From Pyxidicoccus caerfyrddinensis (GTDB lineage: Bacteria; Myxococcota; Myxococcia; Myxococcales; Myxococcaceae), in contig NZ_JAAIYA010000048.1 of the NCBI RefSeq assembly GCF_010894405.1, positions 1 through 47,418 of the forward strand: a stretch of 47,418 nt of DNA, read 5' to 3'. Of the stretch, positions 40,020 through 47,418 are shown in pieces. The notes under the pieces were generated by a model, which saw only the letters and a list, made by a program, of their open reading frames with translations, searched no databases and had not been told where the DNA came from. Both the position numbers and the translations under genes were made by a program. Each line of letters begins with the position of its first letter. Within the stretch, counting starts at the first letter, position 1.

Positions 40020-41716
40020 GTGAGGTCTCCGCTCCCGGGTTCCACCAGCCACACCGCCTCGGCCGGCGCGAGCACGACGTCTCCCCTGCCCTGACGGCCT
40101 CCGAGCAAATCCCTCCACTCACGCAGCGGTGAGCGAACGGTCGCGGGCTCGACACCGAGATTCACGAGCACGTGCAGGGGCTGGTGCGCATGGCCCCGCG
40201 TCAGATGGAAGACGTGGGAAGCCGCCATCCGCGCCTCGCAGCCACCGTCCTCCCGGAGCGCGGGCAGCCCGTCGCGCAGGCGGATGAGGCCGAGGAGGGA
40301 CTTCAGGATGCGCGCATGCACCGGCTGCCGGATGAGCGCGCGGAGCGCCGCGTATGGGTAGCGGTACCGGTTCGCGGCGCGGGGGTTGGAGGGCTCGACA
40401 CCCACCGCGTCCGGCAGTCCGAAGAGCGTGGGGAAGTAGAGCGAGGGTGTGGCCGGTAGCGCGAACAGGAGCGCGTGCGCGGCGAGGTAGCGCTCGACGT
40501 CGAGGCCCGCCTCGGTGGAGAAGATACGGTGCAGGGAGCTGTTGAGCTCGTACGGCTGAGGCTCGCCCCGCACGTCCGCGTGGGACACCCAGACGTTGCT
40601 CCGCTCCAGCCGCTCCAGCACCCGCCGCAGGGTGCGCGCGTCGAGCGGCGGGTCCATGGGGCGCAGGTGCACGCCGTCATGCGTCTGGAGGAAGCCGTAC
40701 CCGTCACAGCGGTGTGCGTCGGACGCGGACGCGTTCACCCAGTCCACCAGCGGTCCGCCCTCGCCAACGAGCGCGGCGGCGAACACCAGCAGCGGCACCG
40801 CGAGGTGGTTGTCGTGCTGCGCCAGGTCCGCGCCCAGGTAGCACCGCTCGCCGGAGCGGTGGTCGGTCTCCGCGAGGAGGCCCACCGAGGGGTCCACCAG
40901 GTCCGCCACCGCGCGCAGCGCGCGCACCAGCACCTTCGCCTCTGGCTCGTGCGGCCCGCCGGGGACGCGCTTCCACACGTGGGGAATGGCATCCAGGCGG
41001 ACGACGCGCGCGCCTGCCTCCACCAGCCGCAGGAGCGTCCGCGCGATGAAGGCGAAGACGTCCGGCGAGGTGTAGTTGAGGTCCACCTGCGAGCGCCCGT
41101 ACGTGCACCACGCCCACACGGGGCCGCCCGCGGTGTCGAAGCGCTGGAGGAGCGACGAGGTGCGCACCCGCGTGCCCCACTCGAGGGCCCGCGGCTCGGA
41201 GAACAGGTGGAAGTCCTCCCGGTTCCCCTCCCCGCGCAGCACGCCCTGGAACCCCGGGTGCGCGGTGGACACGTGGTTCATCACCAGGTCGAGCATCAGC
41301 CCACCGCTCGACTCCGACAGGCGCGTCAGGTCGTCCCATGCGCCGAAGCGGGGGTGCACGGCCTGGTGGTCCACCACCGCGAAGCCGTCATCCCCGTCCG
41401 ACACGTAGGGCGGCAGCACGTGCAGCAGGGCCGGGCCCACGCCCCCCACCTCCTCGTCGAGGAAGCGCCGCAGCGCCGCGAGCGGGGCCAGGCCGCCGTC
41501 CAGCACGTGGTCCGGGTACACGGCGATGACGGCGGCTCTCTCGCTTCCCACGACACGCCCGGGCCGGCGACGTGCGCGCACGCCGTCCGCCACCGCCGCC
41601 AGCTCCCGGGCGAGTGTGTCCGCGCGCTCTGCGCCATGGAGTCGGGCAAGCGCGTCCCGCAGCCGCGCCATCGGAGGGGCGCGGCCCGGTACGGCCGTGG
41701 TGCTGGAGGAGGTCAT
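40016..41716 (-). CDS. GH13 sucrose-phosphorylase-like enzyme (subfamily GH13_18 type)
   Basis: 566 residues from ATG 41716 (ATGA overlap with the upstream gene). This is an alpha-amylase-fold glycoside phosphorylase or hydrolase. Conserved regions: AVIAVYPDHVLDGGLAPLAA and HVLPPYVSDGDDGFAV (sucrose-phosphorylase type rather than amylase), MLDLVMNHVS, the nucleophile Asp242 in RLDAIPHVWKR, the acid/base Glu283 in LLAETDH, and THDGVHL. The enzyme would split an alpha-glucoside such as sucrose, glucosylglycerate or a related compound with phosphate to give a sugar 1-phosphate, or run in reverse to glycosylate an acceptor. It has no signal peptide, consistent with intracellular phosphorolysis. 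In this operon it may feed or build the sugar part of the product. The substrate is not predictable by eye. Confidence 0.82.
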   Translation of the reverse strand: MTSSSTTAVPGRAPPMARLRDALARLHGAERADTLARELAAVADGVRARRRPGRVVGSERAAVIAVYPDHVLDGGLAPLAALRRFLDEEVGGVGPALLHVLPPYVSDGDDGFAVVDHQAVHPRFGAWDDLTRLSESSGGLMLDLVMNHVSTAHPGFQGVLRGEGNREDFHLFSEPRALEWGTRVRTSSLLQRFDTAGGPVWAWCTYGRSQVDLNYTSPDVFAFIARTLLRLVEAGARVVRLDAIPHVWKRVPGGPHEPEAKVLVRALRAVADLVDPSVGLLAETDHRSGERCYLGADLAQHDNHLAVPLLVFAAALVGEGGPLVDWVNASASDAHRCDGYGFLQTHDGVHLRPMDPPLDARTLRRVLERLERSNVWVSHADVRGEPQPYELNSSLHRIFSTEAGLDVERYLAAHALLFALPATPSLYFPTLFGLPDAVGVEPSNPRAANRYRYPYAALRALIRQPVHARILKSLLGLIRLRDGLPALREDGGCEARMAASHVFHLTRGHAHQPLHVLVNLGVEPATVRSPLREWRDLLGGRQGRGDVVLAPAEAVWLVEPGSGDLT

Positions 41717-42624
41717 GCCTCTTGCTCGAGCACGTAGCCAATCTTGCCCTGCATGAACTCCACCGCGCGTGCCAGCTCCGGCTCTGCCGACAGGCGCACG
41801 GCGATGCGCTTGTGGAGCGCCTCGATGCGCGCGAGGCAGTCCCCGAGCGGACTCGCCGCGCAGTCCGCGAGGATGGCGAGCCCCTCTGCCAGCAGTCCCC
41901 GGTCCACCTCGCTCGCGGTGGCCATCGCCTTGCGCGACTCGACGATGAGCCACTTGCGCGACGCGCTGGAGATTCCGAGCGCCGCGAGGATGGAGACGAG
42001 CGCCTCCTCCACGGAGATGCGCGCCACGTGCCGGCTGGACTCCTCGTTGAAGGCGCGGTGGCTGATGGCGTCCTCCAGGTACTCGTGGACCTCCATGAAG
42101 TGGCGCACGGCGAGGTAGGTGGGCAGCAGCTCCACGAGGAACTCGTCCCGCCAGCTCGCCACGAGGTTCGGGTTGAGCAGGGGCAGGCCGGTGCGCAGGC
42201 GCTGGAGGAAGCGCAGCTCCGGGCCGTCGATGATGGGGATGAACTTGAGCTCGGACGGCTTGTAGAGCGCCGGCGCGATGGCGGTCATCCACGTCATGAT
42301 TTCGGCGACGCGGTGGCGCTCGGCCAGCTCGATGTTGACCTCGATGCCGTCGCAGTACTGGAGCGCCTCGCTGAAGCGGCTGTTCTTGAAGCGCACGCCC
42401 TCCCTGCTCGTGACGAGCGACGTGCGGTGCGGAATGAGCACCATCAGGTCGACGTCCGAGCTGGGGGTGCCGTTGCCGGCCGCGAGCGAGCCCGTGAGCA
42501 GGACGCCGCACGAGGCGGGGTCGCTGACGAGCCCCGAGAGGATGTGCTCGAGGTCGACGCCGTGGGCGCGGAGCGTCTCCGCGGTGAGCGGCTGGCCGCT
42601 GGCGAGCTGATGTGTGCGCTTCAT
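41713..42624 (-). CDS. Nucleotidyltransferase-fold (MNT/antibiotic NTase-like) protein
   Basis: 303 residues from ATG 42624, coupled by ATGA to the aminotransferase gene upstream. The pol-beta-type nucleotidyltransferase signature LLTGSLAAGNGTPSSDVDL is at 42-60, with the GS loop (45-46) and metal-binding Asp57 and Asp59. A third acidic position is likely in EVNIELAERH. The C-terminal 200 residues are helical (LAVRHFMEVHEYLEDAISHR, VEEALVSILAALG), reminiscent of the helical domain of aminoglycoside or lincosamide nucleotidyltransferases. In a biosynthetic operon it may attach a nucleotide to an intermediate, or protect the producer by adenylylating the product. Substrate unknown. Confidence 0.75.
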   Translation of the reverse strand: MKRTHQLASGQPLTAETLRAHGVDLEHILSGLVSDPASCGVLLTGSLAAGNGTPSSDVDLMVLIPHRTSLVTSREGVRFKNSRFSEALQYCDGIEVNIELAERHRVAEIMTWMTAIAPALYKPSELKFIPIIDGPELRFLQRLRTGLPLLNPNLVASWRDEFLVELLPTYLAVRHFMEVHEYLEDAISHRAFNEESSRHVARISVEEALVSILAALGISSASRKWLIVESRKAMATASEVDRGLLAEGLAILADCAASPLGDCLARIEALHKRIAVRLSAEPELARAVEFMQGKIGYVLEQEA

Positions 42625-43871
42625 GATGCCACCTTCCCCCGTCCCTCGTGGGACAGCTGCAGGTCCGAGAAAACGTCCGCGCACGCGTCCGCGACGGTGC
42701 GCACCATCTGCTCCTCATGGGTCCGCATCACGCTCAGGCGGAGCAGCCCCTTGCCGGCCGGCGCGGCCGGGGAGACGACCGGGTTGGCGTAGATGCCCCG
42801 GTTCCAGAGCAGTCGCCACGCCTGGAGCGTGTCGAAGTCCGCGCCCACCTCCACGCTGACGATGGGACCGTCGGAGGGGATGGGGCGGAGCCCGCGCGCA
42901 TGGAGCGCCTCGCGCAGCGACCGCACCCGCTCCTTCAGCTCGCGCACCAGGCCCGGCTCCGCCTGGAGGATGCGCAGGGCCGCGAGGGCCGCGGCCACCG
43001 AGGCCGGCGTGTTGGCGGCGGTGAAGAGGAAGGGGCGCGTCAAGAAGCGCAGGGCCTCGATCTGCTCCGCGTCGCCGATGATGGCGCCGCCGCAGGAGCC
43101 CAGGCTCTTGGAGAAGGTGATGGTGATGAAGTCCGCGTCCTGGACGACGCCCTCGTCCTCCACGGTGCCGAGCCCTCGCGTGCCCACCGTCCCGAGCCCG
43201 TGGGCCTCGTCCACGATGAGCGCCAGCCGCGAGGCCCGGCACACCTCGAGGAACCTGCGCAGCGGGGCCCTGTCCCCGCGCATGGAGTAGACGCCCTCGA
43301 CGACGCAGATGCCGGGGTGGGTGTCCTCCGCCGCCTGGGCGAGGAGGTCCTCGGGGTCGTTGTGGCCGAAGCGCTTCATGTTGGCTCGCGCCAGCGCCAC
43401 GCCGTCCAGGACAGAGGCGTGCATCTCCTCGTCCACCCAGGCGCGGTCATGGCGGCCGAGCAGCACGCTCATCAGGCCCAGGTTGGCGCCGTAGCCGGTG
43501 GAGAACACCAGGGCGCCGGTGCGGCCGTAGAAGCGCCGCAGCGCCTCCTCCAGCTCCTCGTGGAGCGCGAGGTTGCCGTTGAGCAGCCGCGAGCCCGTCA
43601 CGCCCGCGCCCCAGCGGGCGGCGGCCTCCTGGGCGGCGGAGATGACGCGCGCGTCATTGGCGAGCCCCAGGTAGTTGTTGGAGCCGAAGTTGAGAATCTC
43701 CCGGCCCTCCATGCGGGTGATGGGGCCGGTGGCGGACTCCACCTTGGTGAAGTACGGCAGCCGGCCAATGCGCCTGCCAAGGCGGGCCTGGGCCACGCGC
43801 GGGTCGCCGAGCAGACGGCTGATGATGGGAGCCGGAGGACGGTCCGGAGTGTCTTGGTCAGGTGGTGTCAT
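42621..43871 (-). CDS. Alpha-oxoamine synthase (BioF/KBL-like PLP enzyme)
   Basis: A 416-residue fold-type I PLP enzyme of the alpha-oxoamine synthase family, which condenses an amino acid with an acyl thioester, losing CO2, to make an alpha-amino ketone. Motifs: NFGSNNYLGL, GSRLLNGNLALHEELE, STGYGANLGLMSVL, VVEGVYSMRGDRAPL, Asp221 and His224 in VDEAHGLGTVG, PLP-Lys255 in TFSKSLGSCGG, and FLFTAANTPASV. It could be 8-amino-7-oxononanoate synthase, 2-amino-3-ketobutyrate ligase, serine palmitoyltransferase-like or a natural-product enzyme. No biotin, threonine or sphingolipid genes are nearby. The gene overlaps the ABC permease gene by 14 bp and the nucleotidyltransferase gene by 4 bp, so a natural-product role is favoured. 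No acyl carrier protein gene is seen, so acyl-CoA is the likely donor. Confidence 0.9.
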   Translation of the reverse strand: MTPPDQDTPDRPPAPIISRLLGDPRVAQARLGRRIGRLPYFTKVESATGPITRMEGREILNFGSNNYLGLANDARVISAAQEAAARWGAGVTGSRLLNGNLALHEELEEALRRFYGRTGALVFSTGYGANLGLMSVLLGRHDRAWVDEEMHASVLDGVALARANMKRFGHNDPEDLLAQAAEDTHPGICVVEGVYSMRGDRAPLRRFLEVCRASRLALIVDEAHGLGTVGTRGLGTVEDEGVVQDADFITITFSKSLGSCGGAIIGDAEQIEALRFLTRPFLFTAANTPASVAAALAALRILQAEPGLVRELKERVRSLREALHARGLRPIPSDGPIVSVEVGADFDTLQAWRLLWNRGIYANPVVSPAAPAGKGLLRLSVMRTHEEQMVRTVADACADVFSDLQLSHEGRGKVAS

Positions 43872-44667
43872 GTTTCAGGTCCCGGAAGTCGAACGCCAGG
43901 CTCGCGGCGGCCGCGCACACGGCGGTGAAGGTGAGGATGACGGCGGTGCTCTGGAGCACGACGCTCCAGCGGCCCTGGCCGAAGGTGGCCTCGTTGAGCG
44001 CGCGCAGGGCCCAGTAGTGCGGGGTGGCGTAGCCGAGCGTGCGAGACCACGCCGGCAGCGCGTCCGTGACGACGATGGCGCCGCCCACCGCGCTGAACGT
44101 CACGAGCACGAGGTAGGAGAGGTTGGAGAGCGTGGCGGTGCTGCGCGTGACGGCGAAGAGGAGGAACCCCAGCGCCGAGCCGCTCACCACCAGCGCCGCG
44201 CCGGTGAGCGCCACCTGCGCGAAGCTGCCTTGCAGTGGCAGGCCGAGGAACGCCGCCGCGAAGCCCGTGAAGAGCAGCAGCTGCACGAACGACATCGCGC
44301 ACGCGGGCAGCACCTTGCCCATGGCGAACGCGAGCTTCGAGGGGCGGATCAGCGCCTGCCGGCCGTTCGTGTGGTACCAGAAGTCCCGGTAGAACGCGTG
44401 GCCCGAGTACGTCACCACCATGTAGCTGAACATCACCGCGAAGCCGATGGTGGCCCGGCCCATGGCGCCCGGCGCCGCCTCCAGCCCTGAGACACCGGGG
44501 CCGAGGATGGCGGAGAGGGCGGCGGGCAGGATGAAGATGAACACCATCGCCGTGCGCTCGCGCCACAGCACGCGCCACTCGGTCAACGCGTAGCCCGCCA
44601 CCACATTGACGAACCCGGCCACCGCCTGGGTGGCGGAGCTTTGATTGGACTCCCTGAGCGGACTCAT
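43858..44667 (-). CDS. ABC-2 type transporter permease
   Basis: 269 residues with six hydrophobic helices (VNVVAGYALTEWRVLWRERT, MVFIFILPAALSAILG, IGFAVMFSYMVVTYSGHAFY, ACAMSFVQLLLFTGFAAAFL, VVSGSALGFLLFAV, LSYLVLVTFSAVGGAIVVTD). This is the ABC-2 exporter layout of drug, polysaccharide or peptide export systems. It pairs with the ATPase gene upstream (ATGA overlap at 44664-44667) and is translationally linked to the oxoamine synthase. It would export the product of the cluster or provide self-resistance. Families of this size usually work as homodimers. Confidence 0.88.
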   Translation of the reverse strand: MSPLRESNQSSATQAVAGFVNVVAGYALTEWRVLWRERTAMVFIFILPAALSAILGPGVSGLEAAPGAMGRATIGFAVMFSYMVVTYSGHAFYRDFWYHTNGRQALIRPSKLAFAMGKVLPACAMSFVQLLLFTGFAAAFLGLPLQGSFAQVALTGAALVVSGSALGFLLFAVTRSTATLSNLSYLVLVTFSAVGGAIVVTDALPAWSRTLGYATPHYWALRALNEATFGQGRWSVVLQSTAVILTFTAVCAAAASLAFDFRDLKHDTT

Positions 44668-45563
44668 CGCTGCTCGGTCCCCTCAGCAAAGGAGCTGAGC
44701 GAAGGGTCCCTCAGCAGGATGTCGCGAAGCCTGTTGCCGGACAGGCGCAGCTCGGACAGGCGGACATCGGAAGGGAGCTCGCCGAGCTTCGCCCGGACCT
44801 CGTCCAGGCGGCCCGTGGCAAGCATGAGCTCCCACGAGGTGCTCTCGGACCGGGACGCGGAGCGCTCTGCCTGGAGCAACAGCGTGCGGGATTGGCTCGA
44901 GAGCACGGCTCCCAGTTCACCCAGGTCCCGCGTCGTCCCGTCCCGCAGCAGCACCAGCTCCGTGGACAGCTCCTCGATGTCCTCGGGGTAGTGCGCGGTG
45001 ATGAGCACCGCGGCACCTTCCTCACGCCACCCGCGCACGCGTTTGACGACGAGCTGGCGGGCTTCGAAGTCGAGCGCGACGGTCGGCTCGTCGAGCAGCC
45101 GGATGGGCGGGCCGTGGACGAAGCTCGCCGCCAGGTGCACGAGGCGCCGCTGCCCACCCGACAGGTGATGCACCCGCGTGCGGGCAATGGAGCCGAGCGA
45201 GAACTCCTCGATGGCTCGACAGATGGCGGCCTTCGCCTCCGCGCGCCTCAACAGGAGCGAGGCCAGGTGCCCGACATTCTCCTCCACCGTCAGCATGGGG
45301 TAGAGCGCGAGGGCCTGCGTCGCGTAACCGATGGCGCGACGCGCGGGCAGCGCCCCCACGTCGAGCCGGAGCGAGCCCCCGGCCGTGCCCCGCACCGTGC
45401 GCGTGAGGGCGCCCAGCAGCGTCGTCTTGCCCGCGCCATTGGCGCCGAGCAACCCCACGGAAGCCCCCGCCCTCAAGCAAAGGGACGCGTTACGGAGCAC
45501 GTGCGCTCCACGGGTGTAGGCGAAGGACAAGCCCTCCGCACAGAGCAGGACAGAACCGTGCAT
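44664..45563 (-). CDS. ABC transporter ATP-binding protein
   Basis: 299 residues from ATG 45563; a GTG at 45572 is an equally possible start because no clear ribosome site is seen for either. Walker A is LGANGAGKTTL, the signature is HHLSGGQRRL, Walker B is IRLLDEPT, with Q-loop YATQALALYP and switch His in ITAHYPEDIEEL. The C-terminal about 80 residues are the extension often found in ABC-2 drug and polysaccharide exporters. It is the first gene of the minus-strand operon ABC ATPase, permease, oxoamine synthase, nucleotidyltransferase, GH13, NDP-kinase-like, in which every junction overlaps. The promoter should lie in 45565-45700, where AATGAAAACGATGATTTCGA is a locally AT-rich patch. Confidence 0.9.
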   Translation of the reverse strand: MHGSVLLCAEGLSFAYTRGAHVLRNASLCLRAGASVGLLGANGAGKTTLLGALTRTVRGTAGGSLRLDVGALPARRAIGYATQALALYPMLTVEENVGHLASLLLRRAEAKAAICRAIEEFSLGSIARTRVHHLSGGQRRLVHLAASFVHGPPIRLLDEPTVALDFEARQLVVKRVRGWREEGAAVLITAHYPEDIEELSTELVLLRDGTTRDLGELGAVLSSQSRTLLLQAERSASRSESTSWELMLATGRLDEVRAKLGELPSDVRLSELRLSGNRLRDILLRDPSLSSFAEGTEQR

Positions 45564-45957
45564 GACGCTCACGAGGTACCAGGAGCCCCTGACACAAACG
45601 GGACTCCCAATGAAAACGATGATTTCGAGATGACCGGCATAAAGCGGGAACCCTTGAAGAGGCTCTACCGCGCCGATCTGACATCCAGCATGCGGGCAGC
45701 ACCCGCCAGGCCGGACCGCGTCACGGTCTGCGGCCCGGGGTCCGCGCGGGAATCACGAAGCTCGAACTGCGTCAGCGGCGCTGCTCCCGCTTCACCCCTC
45801 AAAGTCTGGGAATGCTTGCGGCATGGCGGGGAACGCGCGCCTGCGGACGGCGCGTGACAGGTTTCCGGCCTGTCTGGTCCCATCGTTGCACGGCTCGCCT
45901 GGCGCCTTCACCGAGCCTTGCCACGTTGGCACCCCGCGACCCCGCACGTCTCGCTGA
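45564..45957. other. Intergenic region upstream of the exporter operon
   Basis: About 390 bases without a convincing gene. It must hold the promoter of the exporter operon, most likely in the AT-richer stretch 45605-45645. Short open frames on both strands encode no recognised motif. The part nearest the broken kinase (about 45840-45957) may be remains of the kinase N-lobe: one frame reads RDRFPACLVPSLHG, faintly like the RFPNLVRLHG segment of myxobacterial kinases, but it is interrupted by stops. Confidence 0.4.
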
Positions 45958-47043
45958 CAGCTACCGACCTCCCGACAGGTGCTCTCGTGCCTCGCCAGCC
46001 TCGCACGCGCGCTGGAGGCCACGCGTGCAGTGGGCGGCGTGCACAGGGACGTGAAGGGTGACAACGTCCTGGTGAGGGAAGTGGATGGACAGCCCTTCCT
46101 CCTCGACTTCGGCTCCAGCCACTACCTTGGCGCCGCCACGCTGACCTGGCCGCCCTTCCCTCCTGGAACGCCGGCATACCGCTCACCGGAGGCGTGGCGC
46201 ACCGTGATGCTCCCCTCCCCTGCCCCCGCCGTGCCCTACGCACCGGGGCCGTCGGATGACGTCTTCGCACTGGGCGTTACCGGCTATCGGCTGGTGACCG
46301 GCGAGTACCCTCCCTCGCTGGGGTTTGATGACGAGGGCGCTCGCATCTGGAGCCTGGAGGGCTCGGGGCCGCGCGCTGCGCGAGGCCTCAACAGCCGCTG
46401 CAGCGTGGAGTTGAGTGTTCTCGTGTCTCGAATGATGTCCGTGCGTCCGGAGGCGCGTGGCAGCGCAGGCGAGCTGGCTGAAGTGATGGAGAAGGCCGCG
46501 CGCGAGGCAGGGCCGGAGGCGGATGAGCCCCTCTTCGACCTGGAGGAAGCCCGGCCCGTGGCGGTACGTGCATCCTCGCGGCGCGTTTCGCTCAGGGGTC
46601 GAGAAGAGAGCAGGAGACACTGGCGCATCGCGGTCGGTGCGGGAGTGTCACTGGTCTTGGGAATCGGTTCGCTGATGAGTGCACGGCCGGGAAACGCGCC
46701 CACGAACGCTCAAGTCTCGGCACGACTGGAGGCGAAGGACGGCGGCGCCGTGGCTGTCGGGGACTCCGCGCTGACGGCACCCTTGTCCGCCAAAGCAGCA
46801 GCACCGTCCGCGTGGTCGACCATCGCCCTCGACATGCCCCCCAAACCCTTCCCCGGACAGCAGCGGCCAGATTCCAGCGGTCGCTGTCCTCGCAAGGGGC
46901 TGGTTTCCATCCATGGCGGCTGCTGGATGAAGCTGGCCCTGGCCTCGAAGGACTGTGACGAGATCGGCTACGTGTACAAGGAGGCTTGCTACGCGCCCTT
47001 CTTCCCACCCGCTCGCCCTTCCACCTCGGGCTCCGCGGACTGA
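45958..47043 (+). pseudogene. Hanks-type Ser/Thr protein kinase lacking its N-lobe
   Basis: The frame reads from just after a TGA at 45955. LPTSRQVL, SLARALEATRAVGGVH, the catalytic HRDVKGDNVLV (HRD Asp and following Lys), LLDFGSSHYLG and GTPAYRSPEAW are typical C-lobe elements of a myxobacterial kinase. The glycine-rich loop, VAxK lysine and alphaC helix are missing and are not found in-frame upstream, so it cannot be an active kinase as drawn. After the C-lobe come a membrane span (WRIAVGAGVSLVLGIGSLMS) and an outer domain with a CPRKGLVSIHGGCW and CDEIGYVYKEACYAPFFP Cys pattern, both intact for over 350 codons. This points to recent 5' deletion or rearrangement. The largest start available, a GTG at 45979, lies inside the homology. 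Confidence 0.75.
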
Positions 47044-47095
47044 GAGGTACGCGCCCGCGCCGGAATCAGATGCGCGCCGTCTACCCGCATTGTGA

Positions 47096-47116
47096 TGGAG
47101 GCGGCGGGAATCGAAC
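47096..47116 (-). other. 3'-terminal fragment of a tmRNA/tRNA gene (possible att core)
   Basis: On the minus strand the 21 bases read as the T-loop and 3' acceptor strand of a tRNA-like RNA (GTTCGATTCCCGCC then GCCTCCA). The CGCCTCC acceptor end would pair with a GGGGGCG-type 5' end, as in tmRNA. The 5' side (CTCGCCGGAAGCCTCCAGCG upstream) does not fold into a tRNA and the T-stem has one A-C mismatch, so only the 3' tail is present. Integrases often use tRNA or tmRNA 3' ends, and such displaced tails mark the far end of islands. Confidence 0.45.
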
Positions 47117-47137
47117 TCGCCGCTGGAGGCTTCCGGC

Positions 47138-47234
47138 GAGAGCGCTCCAGATCGGTCGAGAGCGGTTTTCGTAGGAGTTCCAGCCGATTACGCCGCGCCC
47201 TGCCCCATGCCGAGCTGTGTTGAGAGCGCTCCAG
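47138..47234 (+). repeat. 13-bp direct repeats between the tRNA fragment and the transposase remnant
   Basis: GAGAGCGCTCCAG occurs at 47138-47150 and again at 47222-47234, 84 bp apart, each containing the palindrome GAGCGCTC. They may be ends or duplications left by element movement. Confidence 0.5.
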
Positions 47235-47243
47235 CCCGGGGCT

Positions 47244-47418
47244 GCTGTAGCGTGTCCCTCCTGTAGCGCGAAGCGGGCGCAGGTGACGGCAGTGCACCTG
47301 GTGGAGCGGGTGCTGCCACACGTGCCCTACCGTCAGTGGACGCTGTCCTTCCCGCACCGGGTGCGCTGGGCGCTGTTGAAGGACAGCGGGCTGCTGTCGG
47401 ATGTCCTCACCGTCTTCC
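47244..47418 (+). mobile_element. IS91-family transposase, 5'-truncated, running off the window
   Basis: One frame reads ACPSCSAKRAQVTAVHLVER then VLPHVPYRQWTLSFPHRVRW and LLKDSGLLSDVLTVF. This is the junction between the N-terminal zinc-binding domain (last CPSC pair, usually CPSC.ARR) and the start of the Y2-type transposase domain (VPYRQWVLSFP..RY) of IS91-like rolling-circle elements. The first about 75 residues of the zinc domain are absent: similarity starts near 47244 and a stop lies at 47172-47174 in the same frame. The 3' part continues past the window. The copy is probably a remnant. Confidence 0.7.

Noticed and set aside
44892..45857. A plus-strand frame over the ABC ATPase continuing to a short peptide starting TGIKREPLKRLY
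   Set aside because: The first part is antisense to a clear ABC ATPase. The tail is short, with no ribosome site and no motif.
47096..47185. A complete tRNA gene on the minus strand near the window end
   Set aside because: Only the T-loop and 3' acceptor strand are recognisable. No anticodon or D arm can be folded and the 5' acceptor partner is missing.

Overview
The window is very GC-rich, and the gene families point to a fruiting myxobacterium of the Myxococcus/Corallococcus/Pyxidicoccus group (phylum Myxococcota). The pointers are long CARDB-repeat secreted proteins, many secreted or lipoprotein hypotheticals, a Hanks-type kinase with a single membrane span and a Cys-rich C-terminus, and candidate -24/-12 promoters. 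This assignment is an inference from gene content only.

Layout. (1) 1-13.2 kb: secreted and surface proteins. These are a CARDB-repeat protein cut by the window edge, a phosphatidylserine-decarboxylase-like enzyme, a mono-heme secreted protein, an ankyrin protein, a small lipoprotein, a coupled pair encoding a sphingomyelinase-like phosphodiesterase and a large secreted partner, and two small secreted proteins. (2) 13.2-17.1 kb: small regulator/enzyme units, namely an AhpD-like protein divergent from a LysR regulator, and an amidohydrolase convergent with a TetR regulator. (3) 17.1-21.9 kb: a MarR regulator, two acyl-CoA dehydrogenases and a fused acetate kinase-PduL phosphotransacylase. Together they suggest acyl-CoA oxidation followed by recovery of the thioester energy as ATP. 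(4) 21.9-32.8 kb: an anaerobic respiration island. It has periplasmic nitrate reductase genes (napD, napA, a four-heme NapB-like protein, a NapF-like ferredoxin, a small protein) divergent from a tetraheme lipoprotein / four-cluster Fe-S / NrfD membrane module. An outer-membrane barrel, a hemerythrin, NnrS and a CBS-domain protein follow. (5) 32.9-45.6 kb: the most interesting part. Three overlapping genes (34001-38149) have the families and order of the Campylobacter jejuni enzymes that make CDP-amidate: glutamine kinase, gamma-glutamyl-CDP-amidate hydrolase and CTP:phosphoglutamine cytidylyltransferase. Around them lie a HIT-like protein, a 2H-phosphoesterase-like protein, and a strictly coupled six-gene operon: ABC ATPase, ABC permease, alpha-oxoamine synthase, nucleotidyltransferase, GH13 sucrose-phosphorylase-like enzyme and an NDP-kinase-like protein. 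I read this as a cluster for an exported, probably undescribed phosphoramidate (P-N bond) metabolite or glycan modification. (6) 45.6-47.4 kb: decayed DNA, with a kinase lacking its N-lobe, the 3' tail of a tmRNA/tRNA gene and a truncated IS91-type transposase. This is plausibly the edge of an imported segment.

Start codons were chosen from Shine-Dalgarno sequences and from ATGA/GTGA stop-start overlaps. All functions are read from motifs by eye; no database search was run.
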